Of a stretch of DNA of 64,000 nt, positions 15,578-22,873 are shown piece after piece. The notes beneath the pieces were generated by a model, which was given only the letters and a program-made list of their open reading frames with translations, did no database searches and had not been told where the DNA came from. The stretch comes from UBA6168 sp041752395 (GTDB taxonomy: Bacteria; Bacteroidota; Bacteroidia; Chitinophagales; Saprospiraceae). Position 1 is the stretch's first letter; the number at the start of each line of letters is the position of its first letter. The position numbers were made by a program, and so were the translations under genes. The stretch spans positions 1 through 64,000 of the forward strand of contig JBGSWN010000253.1 of NCBI GenBank assembly GCA_041752395.1, given 5' to 3'.

Positions 15578-16453
15578 ATGAACAAACGCATTTACCTCCT
15601 GCTTGCTTTTTCAGCTTGTTTCAGTTTTTTATTTTCACAAAAAACAGTCGAGTTGAGTAGCATCCCTACCCCCGATGGCATTGTGTGGAAAACCCCAGAA
15701 CGGCAGTACCACAGCGAAATTTGGAACACGGAAGTTGTCACCAATGTCTCCAAACCCACACTGACCGCCTACCTACCCGACCCCGCCATTGCTACCGGAA
15801 CGGCGCTCGTCATCGCACCCGGCGGTGGTTACATGGCCTTGAGCATCAATAGTGAAGGAATCGGCGTGGCGGAGTGGTGCGTAAAGCACGGTATCGCCGC
15901 TTTTGTGCTAAAATACCGCCTTGCTCCAACGGGCGAAGACGCAGTTGCGGAGTTTTCCCAAGGCGTCAGTGACCGGGATGCTTTCAGGCAGCGGGTAGGC
16001 CCCATCATCCCGTTGGCCATCGCCGACGGCAAGGCGGCTATCGAGTACGTGCGGAGCCATGCCGCTGAGTTCGGCGTGAAGACTGACCAAATCGGCATCA
16101 TTGGATTTTCGGCAGGAGGCACCGTGGTCGGTGGCGTGGTGTACGACCATACCGCCGCCAACCGCCCTGATTTTGCCGCACCTATTTACGCCGCTTTGCA
16201 GGCTGACGACCAGACGCCATTGCCAGACGATGCCATGCCGCTTTTTGTCGCCTGCACTGGCGATGATGTTTTTGGTTTTCAAAAGCAGAGCACCCAAATT
16301 TTCACCAAATGGAACGCTGCTGGCAAACCAGTCGAACTGCACCTGTATGAAAAAGGCGGCCACGGTTTTGGGGTCGTAAAACAGGGCAACCCGAGCGACC
16401 AATGGGTTGAGGCATTTGGCGCTTGGATGAAGTCGCACGGCTGGATGAATTGA
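15578..16453 (+). CDS. Secreted alpha/beta-hydrolase esterase (BD-FAE/acetylxylan-esterase-like)
   Basis: This 291-residue protein has a signal peptide (MNKRIYLLLAFSACFSFLFS, then QK). LVIAPGGGYMAL is the glycine-rich oxyanion loop, Ser178 in GFSAGG the nucleophile, and the His in KGGHGFGV the catalytic histidine; an Asp in ACTGDD is the likely acid. This layout fits esterases/lipases of the BD-FAE group that remove acyl groups from plant or algal polysaccharides. It is probably periplasmic or exported. No carbohydrate gene cluster surrounds it apart from the divergent glucanotransferase, so the substrate is open. Confidence 0.9.
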   Translation: MNKRIYLLLAFSACFSFLFSQKTVELSSIPTPDGIVWKTPERQYHSEIWNTEVVTNVSKPTLTAYLPDPAIATGTALVIAPGGGYMALSINSEGIGVAEWCVKHGIAAFVLKYRLAPTGEDAVAEFSQGVSDRDAFRQRVGPIIPLAIADGKAAIEYVRSHAAEFGVKTDQIGIIGFSAGGTVVGGVVYDHTAANRPDFAAPIYAALQADDQTPLPDDAMPLFVACTGDDVFGFQKQSTQIFTKWNAAGKPVELHLYEKGGHGFGVVKQGNPSDQWVEAFGAWMKSHGWMN

Positions 16454-16476
16454 TTTTTGGTGGTGAGACCTGGAGG

Positions 16477-16503
16477 CCTTCCAAGTTTTTGAAACTTGGA
16501 AGG
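16477..16503. terminator. Perfect hairpin after the esterase gene
   Basis: CCTTCCAAGTTT and its exact complement AAACTTGGAAGG form a 12-base-pair stem with a TTG loop, 24 bases after the esterase stop codon. No T-run follows. It may act as a terminator or be a dispersed palindromic repeat. Confidence 0.6.
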
Positions 16504-16683
16504 TCTAACAAACACAAGAAAATGCAAGACGAAAAACATCTGCAAACCGAAGAATTTGGCCGTTGAACGGCGGGCTGTTTTCTTTATTTCTAAATTGAAG
16601 GACGTTTTGCTTTCCTTTTTGACGTTGGGGTGCAGGGGTGTTGTATTTGGTATTGAGTAAATGGTTTCAAAACAATCAAACGC

Positions 16684-16962
16684 ATGAAAATGCATTGGCC
16701 CGATATAAAAAGCAATGTGCAAATCTGGCTCGCTTTCTTCTTTCTTAGGTCATTGCCAGTATTGATTTCCTGTTTTAGGCATATTGAATTTTCATTCGGT
16801 GTTGGCAGCGAAGCATTGGACCATATTGGTGGCCAGCCTTGGTGGTATCCCTATATTTTTTGGCTGGCTGGTCATTGGCCAGATTGTGCTGTGTTCGCCA
16901 CTTATGCTTGGGCTATTTACAAAGTGATTTCATTGCTCCGCAAAAAGCACAAAGGTTATTGA
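16684..16962 (+). CDS. Small hypothetical membrane protein
   Basis: The 92-residue frame is rich in aromatic residues and has two hydrophobic segments, at about 13-28 (IWLAFFFLRSLPVLISC) and 54-82 (PYIFWLAGHWPDCAVFATY and onward). It ends in a basic tail RKKHKGY. I recognise no family. It follows a stretch of about 180 bases without features. The membrane-like composition argues for a real gene, but no neighbour or clear promoter supports it. Confidence 0.45.
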   Translation: MKMHWPDIKSNVQIWLAFFFLRSLPVLISCFRHIEFSFGVGSEALDHIGGQPWWYPYIFWLAGHWPDCAVFATYAWAIYKVISLLRKKHKGY

Positions 16963-17008
16963 ATCAATAATTTACAGTCGTTGGGCAGGTGGTTGCAAGA
17001 AAATTGGA

Positions 17009-17614
17009 TCAGCCAAACTTGAAAATCTCCTCCAATTGAATTTTCAAATCAGGGAAAATGACGCAGTCCAAAGTTTCATCTTTGACATAAATGGAGGCAG
17101 GGCTGTAAACATTAGCTTCGGTCAAGTGAAATTGAAAAACGGCTTCCCTTTCAGGGTCGAAAATCCAATATTCACGGATTTCGTTTTCTTCGTAAAGGAG
17201 TTTTTTGGTTTTCATTTCTTTGGCAGAATTGCCGGGGGAGAGGATTTCGACCACTAAATCTGGAGCGCCAAGGCAGCCTTTTTTGTCCAATTTTGATTCA
17301 TCACAAACGACACAAACATCAGGTTGAATCACTGTAAAAACATCCTTGTTGACTTTGATTGATTTTCGCCTGTCAAAAAGTCGAACATCGAAGGGTGCAG
17401 CATAAAACTTGCAGGGGTTTGTCATGAAATATTTGTATAAAAGGAAATTTAGTTCTCTCGAAATTTCCTGATGGCGCCGACTTGGAGCAGCCATTGGCAG
17501 AATTTTTCCTTTGATAAGTTCTACCATTTGTTCAAACTCCCAAGTCAAGTAATCAGCGTAGGTATACTTGCCGTTTTCCAAATCGAGTTGTTCGAGTCTG
17601 ACGATTGAATCCAT
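17009..17614 (-). CDS. Uma2 family putative endonuclease (DUF820)
   Basis: With a start at 17614 the protein has 201 residues (MDSIVRLEQLDLENGKYTYA at the start). The family core is visible: the acidic residue of VELIKGKILPMAAPS, then VIQPDVCVVCDESKLD, GAPDLVVEILSPGN and YEENEIREYWIFDPE, a PD-(D/E)XK nuclease fold. Uma2 proteins occur in many copies in cyanobacteria and Bacteroidota, and their biological role is unknown. The gene is divergent from a decayed sugar-pathway gene 31 bases away. An upstream in-frame ATG at 17671 would overlap that remnant and gives no family residues. Confidence 0.88.
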   Translation of the reverse strand: MDSIVRLEQLDLENGKYTYADYLTWEFEQMVELIKGKILPMAAPSRRHQEISRELNFLLYKYFMTNPCKFYAAPFDVRLFDRRKSIKVNKDVFTVIQPDVCVVCDESKLDKKGCLGAPDLVVEILSPGNSAKEMKTKKLLYEENEIREYWIFDPEREAVFQFHLTEANVYSPASIYVKDETLDCVIFPDLKIQLEEIFKFG

Positions 17615-17645
17615 TTTCAACAATTTTGAGCAAAAATAAGGAAAA

Positions 17646-18001
17646 ATGACCGATAAGTTTAACCACGTCAATTACCGCTGGGACAACCAAAAGTCAAGTG
17701 CTTTGGGCGATGACCAAATCGCCCTCTTCATCTACCGAGCAATAGGTCTAGGTGATGTCGGTTAAAGGCGCTGGCAGTCACATTGGCACGTTGACCCGAA
17801 AATGCAAAGCCTTGGTAGCGAGGCCAGTAAAAATAGGCAGCTGCGATTGTCCCAATTTTACAAGGCTTTTGTTCCAGTGAAAAAGGGAAGTTTGGGCATT
17901 TCACGAATGGCGAGCGGGTGATTGAATTTATCAATTCCAATGACCTGAATCGCCTCGCCCCGCTTGGCACAAGTTGCCCCGACCACTTCCTTCGGACTTA
18001 A
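17646..18001 (+). pseudogene. Decayed bifunctional rhamnulose-1-P aldolase / dehydrogenase (RhaD-type)
   Basis: Three fragments in different frames add up to the N-terminal third of a known family. First, from ATG 17646, comes FNHVNYRWDNQKSSALGDD and IALFIYRA, a normal start for the bifunctional aldolase/short-chain dehydrogenase. Next, at about 17756, SVKGAGSHIGTLTR corresponds to the family motif VKGSGGDIGTL. Third, at 17894-18001, GHFTNGERVIEFINSNDLN is followed by LGTSCPDHFLRT and a stop, and GTSCPDHFLRT is a signature of the family. The segments lie closer together than in an intact gene, so there are internal deletions as well as frameshifts. The dehydrogenase half is gone. Recognition is from memory of the motifs. 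Confidence 0.75.
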
Positions 18002-18076
18002 CTTTTTTTCCACTCAGGATAAAAAGTGTACGGTAGCGCATAAAATAACAGTCCAACAGAAGCGGGTAGCAACTAC

Positions 18077-18340
18077 ATGGATTTTCAAAATGCGATGGAT
18101 GCCTACGGCGATTTTATTAGACAACTTGTTGATAGACAGGTAGTTTCAATAAAATTGGCCTTGGGGAAAATAACTGTTCGGCACATTTTTGTGGATGGCG
18201 GTTTTTCCAAGAATGAAATTTTCATGACCTTGCTGGCCAAAGCGTTACCAGAACTGGAAGTTTATGCTGCGGAGTTGGCACAAGCTTCGGCACTGGGTGC
18301 GGTAGTGGTGATGTATGAATATTGGAATACAAAGCCATAG
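18077..18340 (+). pseudogene. C-terminal remnant of an FGGY sugar kinase
   Basis: The 87-codon frame contains RHIFVDGGFSKNEIFMTLLA, the glycine-rich ATP-binding signature of FGGY kinases. ELAQASALGAVVVMYEYW follows and is the usual last helix of rhamnulokinase-type members. FGGY kinases have about 450-500 residues, so roughly four fifths are missing from the front. It follows the RhaD remnant and precedes an intact lactate-oxidase gene, as in rhamnose or fucose degradation clusters. No useful activity is expected from this fragment. Confidence 0.75.
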
Positions 18341-18377
18341 CCCAATGATTTAATTAAATGCAAAAGATATAACTGAT

Positions 18378-19526
18378 ATGGACTTGACCTACAATTCAAA
18401 ATACCCATCAATAGATGATTTAAGGGCAAGGGCAATGAAGCGCATCCCCCGTTTTGCCTTTGAATACTTGGATGGTGGCTGCAATGAGGATGTGAATTTG
18501 ATTAAGAATACAGCAGAAATCCGTGAGGTAGAATTAAAGCCTTATTATTTATCCAATCATACCGCCTCGGGCATTAAAACCGAATTGTTTGGTCATGTAT
18601 ATGATGCGCCATTTGGGATTGCGCCGATTGGATTGCAAGGTTTGATGTGGCCAAACGCCCCGGAAATACTGGCCAGATCGGCTGTTGAGCATAATATACC
18701 TTTTATTTTAAGCACGGTATCCACTTCCAGTATAGAGCGGATCAGTGAAATTACGGAGGGTAAGGCTTGGTTCCAGTTATACCATCCGGCGGATAATAAG
18801 CTAAGAGATGATGTTATTAAACGGGCAGGGGCAGCTCAATGTCCGGTGCTTGTTCTTTTGTGCGATGTACCGACCTTTGGGTATCGGCCAAGGGATATTC
18901 GGAATGGATTGGCTATGCCGCCGAAAATGAGTTTAAGGAATATGCTGCAAATAATGGGAAGGCCGAATTGGGCAATCAATACGCTGATTCATGGCAAACC
19001 CAGGTTTGAAACGATGATGCGCTATTTTCCTGAAAAGATGGACATGACGCAACTGGGAAAGACGATGAACGCCACTTTTGCCGGTAGGCTGAACGAGGAA
19101 AAAATAAAGCCAATCCGGGATATGTGGAAAGGTAAGATTGTGCTGAAAGGTGTGGCCAGTGTGGAAGATACAGAAATGGCGATTCGACTCGGTCTGGACG
19201 GGATTATTGTTTCAAACCACGGTGGAAGGCAATTGGATGCTGGGCAATCTACTATAAAACCTTTGACTGAAATTTCCCGTAAATACAAAGGGCAAATCAA
19301 GATAATGATGGACAGTGGCATCCGCTCTGGGCCAGATATTGCGAGAACGATAGCAAGCGGCGCTGAATTTTCGTTTTTGGGCCGTTCTTTTATGTATGGG
19401 GTGGCGGCATTGGGAGAGGCTGGTGGCATGCATACTATTTCTATACTCAAAATTCAGTTGCAGCAGGTGATGGAGCAATTGTGTTGTGAGCGAGTAATTG
19501 ATTTGCCAAATCATCTTTTGCCATGA
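18378..19526 (+). CDS. FMN-dependent alpha-hydroxy-acid oxidase / L-lactate dehydrogenase
   Basis: This 382-residue protein belongs to the glycolate oxidase/LldD family, which oxidises L-2-hydroxy acids to keto acids with FMN. MKRIPRFAFEYLDGG opens the barrel, APIGLQGLMWP and KAWFQLYHP follow, and VSNHGGRQLD carries the active-site His and Arg. MMDSGIRSGPDIARTI is the phosphate-binding loop. Length and motifs are normal. It sits 37 bases behind the FGGY kinase remnant. In deoxysugar degradation lactaldehyde is oxidised to lactate and then pyruvate, so this gene may be the last working part of a lost rhamnose-type operon. It may now serve general lactate use. Confidence 0.92.
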   Translation: MDLTYNSKYPSIDDLRARAMKRIPRFAFEYLDGGCNEDVNLIKNTAEIREVELKPYYLSNHTASGIKTELFGHVYDAPFGIAPIGLQGLMWPNAPEILARSAVEHNIPFILSTVSTSSIERISEITEGKAWFQLYHPADNKLRDDVIKRAGAAQCPVLVLLCDVPTFGYRPRDIRNGLAMPPKMSLRNMLQIMGRPNWAINTLIHGKPRFETMMRYFPEKMDMTQLGKTMNATFAGRLNEEKIKPIRDMWKGKIVLKGVASVEDTEMAIRLGLDGIIVSNHGGRQLDAGQSTIKPLTEISRKYKGQIKIMMDSGIRSGPDIARTIASGAEFSFLGRSFMYGVAALGEAGGMHTISILKIQLQQVMEQLCCERVIDLPNHLLP

Positions 19527-19811
19527 ATTTTAATCTGCTGCCATTCAAAATGTTCCAACATAAATTTTTTTATAAAAGATTGAACCCTGTTTTGACCGAA
19601 TAAATTTTTATTTTTTTTCTTAGCAATTTTTCAACCTACCAATGGTTTTAGCACTATATTAGTGTTTTAATCAGACTCTTTTCAATTTAACCAATAACGC
19701 CATAAGATTTTAGACAGCCTTTCTTTATGGCTGAAATTGATGCCTACCAAATTTAAAAACATTAAAGTTGTTGACTTGAACGGTTCAGTAGCTTAAATAA
19801 CCCTACGCATC

Positions 19812-20705
19812 ATGGTAAAAATCATAGACCTCCATTTTCAACACCAGTCAGGCGTGATTGCTGCATTCTTGATGGAAACAATTGTTGGACCTGTACTCAT
19901 TGAGACTGGACCTCATTCCACCATTCACAACCTAGAGCAAGGGCTTAACGGTTTCGGGTACAAAATTACCGACATCAAGCATGTTTTCTTGACGCATATC
20001 CATTTGGATCATGCAGGAGCGGCTTGGGTTTTTGCCAATTATGGAGCAAAAATTTATCTTCATCCATTGGGTGTGCCTCACCTGAGCAATCCTGAACGGC
20101 TTTATGCCTCAGCAAAGCGCATTTACGGAGACGAAATGGAAAGCCTATGGGGAGACCTCAAACCCATACCTGAAGCCCAGTTAAAGGGTGTTCGGGACAA
20201 TGAAAAAATCATGGTTGGAGACTTGGGCATTCGTGCCAGGAAAACTCCCGGCCATGCCATTCATCACGTAGCTTGGGAGGTGAAAAACTTTGCATTTACA
20301 GGCGACGTTGCAGGAGTTCGGATAGGTGAAAATGGCCCAGTAATGCCACCTTGCCCACCGCCTGACATTAACGTAAAGGACTGGATTAAGTCTATGGATT
20401 ACCTCCGATCAAGAAGATACAAGAAGTTGTACTTGACCCATTTTGGCGAGGTTGATGAAGTAAAGAACCATTTTATTGAACTGGAAGGCCGATTATTGAA
20501 CTGGGCAAATTGGATTAAGCCCTATTGGGAGGCAGGGGTTGACCAATTGGAAATTTTACCCCGCTTTAAATTGTATGTTCAAGACCAGATGGAAAACTCG
20601 AAAATCAAGGAAGCCGATAGACTAAGATATGGTTTGGCAAATCCTTTGGTAATGAGCGTGTCAGGATTACTTCGATATTGGGACAAAGCTGCAATCGGGA
20701 AATAA
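19812..20705 (+). CDS. MBL-fold metallo-hydrolase
   Basis: The 297-residue protein carries the metallo-beta-lactamase-fold motif FLTHIHLDHAGAAW, giving the HxHxDH metal site. The later His ligand is in KTPGHAIHHVAW, the Asp in FAFTGDVAGVRI, and the last His in LYLTHFGEVDE. It has no signal peptide and no recognisable extra domain. The family covers glyoxalase II-like thioesterases, lactonases and others, so the substrate is unknown. The spacer before it (19527-19811) is AT-rich and holds nothing I recognise. Confidence 0.9.
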   Translation: MVKIIDLHFQHQSGVIAAFLMETIVGPVLIETGPHSTIHNLEQGLNGFGYKITDIKHVFLTHIHLDHAGAAWVFANYGAKIYLHPLGVPHLSNPERLYASAKRIYGDEMESLWGDLKPIPEAQLKGVRDNEKIMVGDLGIRARKTPGHAIHHVAWEVKNFAFTGDVAGVRIGENGPVMPPCPPPDINVKDWIKSMDYLRSRRYKKLYLTHFGEVDEVKNHFIELEGRLLNWANWIKPYWEAGVDQLEILPRFKLYVQDQMENSKIKEADRLRYGLANPLVMSVSGLLRYWDKAAIGK

Positions 20706-20721
20706 AAATTCGGGACGCCAA

Positions 20722-20955
20722 CTAACCTCTGTCCAGAAATACCGTGTAGATTTTGATGAATCGCTTGACGAGTGCAATGTCTGGCAGCAGGATTTTGGAA
20801 GTTTCCGTTTCGTTTTCATCAGAGACCATGGTAGCGGAGGCAGACGGGCAATGACCTGTGACCTTGAATGCAACTTTGTGAAGGTAAACATAGCAGCAAA
20901 GGCTGATAGTTACCATTGAAATTAGAAGATAGGAGGAAAAGGAAGATTTTTTCAT
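20722..20955 (-). CDS. Small exported hypothetical protein
   Basis: The 77-residue frame starts with a signal-like segment (MKKSSFSSYLLISMVTISLC) and a short polar region. It ends with ILLPDIALVKRFIKIYTVFL. I do not recognise a named family. It lies between the MBL gene (convergent) and the AraC regulator (same strand, 186 bases upstream). The signal peptide and lack of a competing frame support a real gene, at moderate confidence. Confidence 0.5.
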   Translation of the reverse strand: MKKSSFSSYLLISMVTISLCCYVYLHKVAFKVTGHCPSASATMVSDENETETSKILLPDIALVKRFIKIYTVFLDRG

Positions 20956-21141
20956 TGCAGTAGATTTGGGCGATTAAAATTCAAAAGATGGGCAAAAGTA
21001 GGCGATATTTTTAATAAGTGCCACTTAACTTTAGGTAATATTTTGATTTTTGCCCCGAAAATCAAGGTAAAGACAAATCTAAAAATAGAAAGGTTGTTCA
21101 TTCGAGAAAGCTTTTTGCAATCAAAAGCGCCAAAAATTGCG

Positions 21142-22035
21142 TCAGCTCGGAGAGATAACGAAATTCCTGAGGCTGCGCCGGTATTCCGAAGGCGTTTGCC
21201 CTGTAACTTGGCGAAACTGCCTATTGAAATGAGAGAGATTATTGAACCCACTGTCAAAACAAACAGCGCTGATGCTTTGAGAATCCCCAGCCAGTAGGTT
21301 GCAGGCTCGTGCTATTCGGTACTCATTCAAGAAATCAATGAAGACTTTATGGTTCAGCTTCTTGAAAAAACGACAAAAAGCTGGTGTTGTCATGTTAATA
21401 TGACCTGCCACCTCATCCTGCAAAAATTGACGCCTGAAATTTTCCTCCACAAACTCAAACACCTGCCGCATGCGAAGGTGGTCCTGTGGCTTTACTTCCG
21501 CACTCACGTAATTGATGTTTAGTGAGACAAAATCCTGCGAAGTTGCCAGAATTTGAAGCACTTTTAGCAGCTCTACCATTCTGTCGAATTTATCCAGCTG
21601 TGTCATCTTTGTTAGCATCTCGCCGATTACCCATTTTGTGTGGCCGTAAAAAGTAACTCCTGATTTTGCCCGTTCGAAAAGTTGCTTGATGGCTGCCATC
21701 TCTGGTGTTTCCAAAAAGTCGTTGCCCAAAAAATCACCCCGCAGCTGCACCACGATTTCTTGGTGTTTTTCATAAACCTCCTGTGCGAAACCCAAGTGTG
21801 GGATGTTTGGCCCAAGAAAAATAAGGTCGCCCTCTTGGTAGTAGCTGATGTGCTCCGCAATTTGGCGTTTGCCCCTTCCATTTGAAACGAAGACGATTTC
21901 GTATTCAGGATGGCAATGCCAGTAGGGTAGGCTTGAGCAATTTTCCTCTGAGAACTGCCGGAAGGTAAACGAACTTCCAAACGACGGTTGGATGTTCTCG
22001 AAAATAGGCTTGCCAATTCGAGTTTTGGATTCCAT
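21142..22035 (-). CDS. AraC family transcriptional regulator with cupin sensor domain
   Basis: The 297-residue regulator has an N-terminal cupin-like ligand domain (LPYWHCHPEYEIVFVSNGRG and GDLIFLGPNIPHLGF). A C-terminal double helix-turn-helix follows, with FLQDEVAGHINMTTPAFCRF as the first helix pair and SAVCFDSGFNNLSHFNRQF as the second, before TGQTPSEYRR. Such regulators usually sense a sugar or small metabolite and activate transport genes. It has its own promoter-like box upstream. No sugar operon lies next to it, and its nearest co-directional neighbour is the small exported protein. Confidence 0.92.
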   Translation of the reverse strand: MESKTRIGKPIFENIQPSFGSSFTFRQFSEENCSSLPYWHCHPEYEIVFVSNGRGKRQIAEHISYYQEGDLIFLGPNIPHLGFAQEVYEKHQEIVVQLRGDFLGNDFLETPEMAAIKQLFERAKSGVTFYGHTKWVIGEMLTKMTQLDKFDRMVELLKVLQILATSQDFVSLNINYVSAEVKPQDHLRMRQVFEFVEENFRRQFLQDEVAGHINMTTPAFCRFFKKLNHKVFIDFLNEYRIARACNLLAGDSQSISAVCFDSGFNNLSHFNRQFRQVTGQTPSEYRRSLRNFVISPS

Positions 22036-22061
22036 TTGTGTAATTTGATACTATTGAACAG

Positions 22062-22069
22062 CAAAAATA
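22062..22069 (-). promoter_or_regulatory. -7 box of the AraC regulator gene
   Basis: Read on the minus strand this is TATTTTTG, which fits TAnnTTTG, 26 bases before the start codon. Confidence 0.45.
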
Positions 22070-22136
22070 GTGATTTGGGTTAAAATTGTACCAATACTTG
22101 TCAAAATCAGCGTAGAATTCTCCCTTGAACTGCGGC

Positions 22137-22217
22137 TATCTTTGCATTGTATTTAAGTTTCATGTATTACCATTTAGTTTTAAGCACGTGGCATCCTCCC
22201 GGATGCCACGCCTTTTT
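22137..22217 (+). ncRNA. Candidate small RNA with own promoter box and terminator
   Basis: TATCTTTG at 22137-22144 matches the -7 box. About 45 bases later an exact 10-base-pair stem (CGTGGCATCC, 22187-22196, with GGATGCCACG, 22201-22210) with a TCCC loop is followed by CCTTTTT. No start codon with a reading frame of note lies between. A transcript of about 65 nucleotides would result. It could equally be a bidirectional terminator facing the AraC promoter. The -33 element is not convincing. Confidence 0.35.
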
Positions 22218-22785
22218 AATCGAAGTTCAATTCTCCATTTTTCCAGATAAATTTTATCCTGTCCAGAATTTGAGCCGTTGACCCTTGGTTGCGGCTTTTT
22301 TCTTGCCATATCACTCGATGGGGGAATTGTCGGGTGGGCTGCAAAAACCTTCATTGAATAGTAAAAATTTCCTCGTTTCAATTCGTTCTATCAAGTAATA
22401 AGTTGATGCTGAAACCTGATTTACGCTTGGATTTGAGTCCTTTTTGAAGAAAAATTGAATTCCAAGCGCCTCTGTTTTACTTTCTAGTAATCAATTGGAT
22501 TTGATTGGAATTCAGTTTTAAAGTATTGAAATACAGTATTTTATGATGAGTTGTAAAGCTGAATGAAGCTGATTGGAAAAGCTGAATTGTGTTTTCTTGA
22601 TTAACCATTTAAATTAGTATCGCTAATAAAACAAGATTTTAAGAAACTGACTTTTGGAAGAAAATGGTAGGTCAAAAAAGCAGGGCAACTATAAATTTGT
22701 ACCAAGAAGCAGAAAAAGCGTGAAAGCAAACTTGCTTTACAATTAAGAGAAGTAGCCTCAAAATTTTCAGCTTGAGTTGACCGAT
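22218..22785. other. AT-rich spacer upstream of the outer-membrane locus
   Basis: No supported gene is present. Two short minus-strand frames have no signal, no promoter and no resemblance to known proteins. The unusually long gap between the AraC gene and the receptor leaves room for control regions of the locus. Confidence 0.5.
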
Positions 22786-22816
22786 TTTGTAGGCTAAGTA
22801 TCTTTCACTAAGTTTG
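22786..22816 (+). promoter_or_regulatory. Promoter of the outer-membrane locus
   Basis: TTTG at 22786-22789, 19 bases, then TAAGTTTG at 22809-22816: a full match to the Bacteroidota -33/-7 pattern. The receptor ATG lies 57 bases downstream. Confidence 0.6.
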
Positions 22817-22873
22817 CGCACTTTCTCTAAAAATGGCTTGGAATAAATTTCATTACAAATAAAACTCATGTTT

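Noticed and set aside
22160..22381. A 73-codon minus-strand frame in the spacer before the outer-membrane locus
   Set aside because: It crosses the candidate terminator stem, is rich in basic residues without pattern, and has no promoter.
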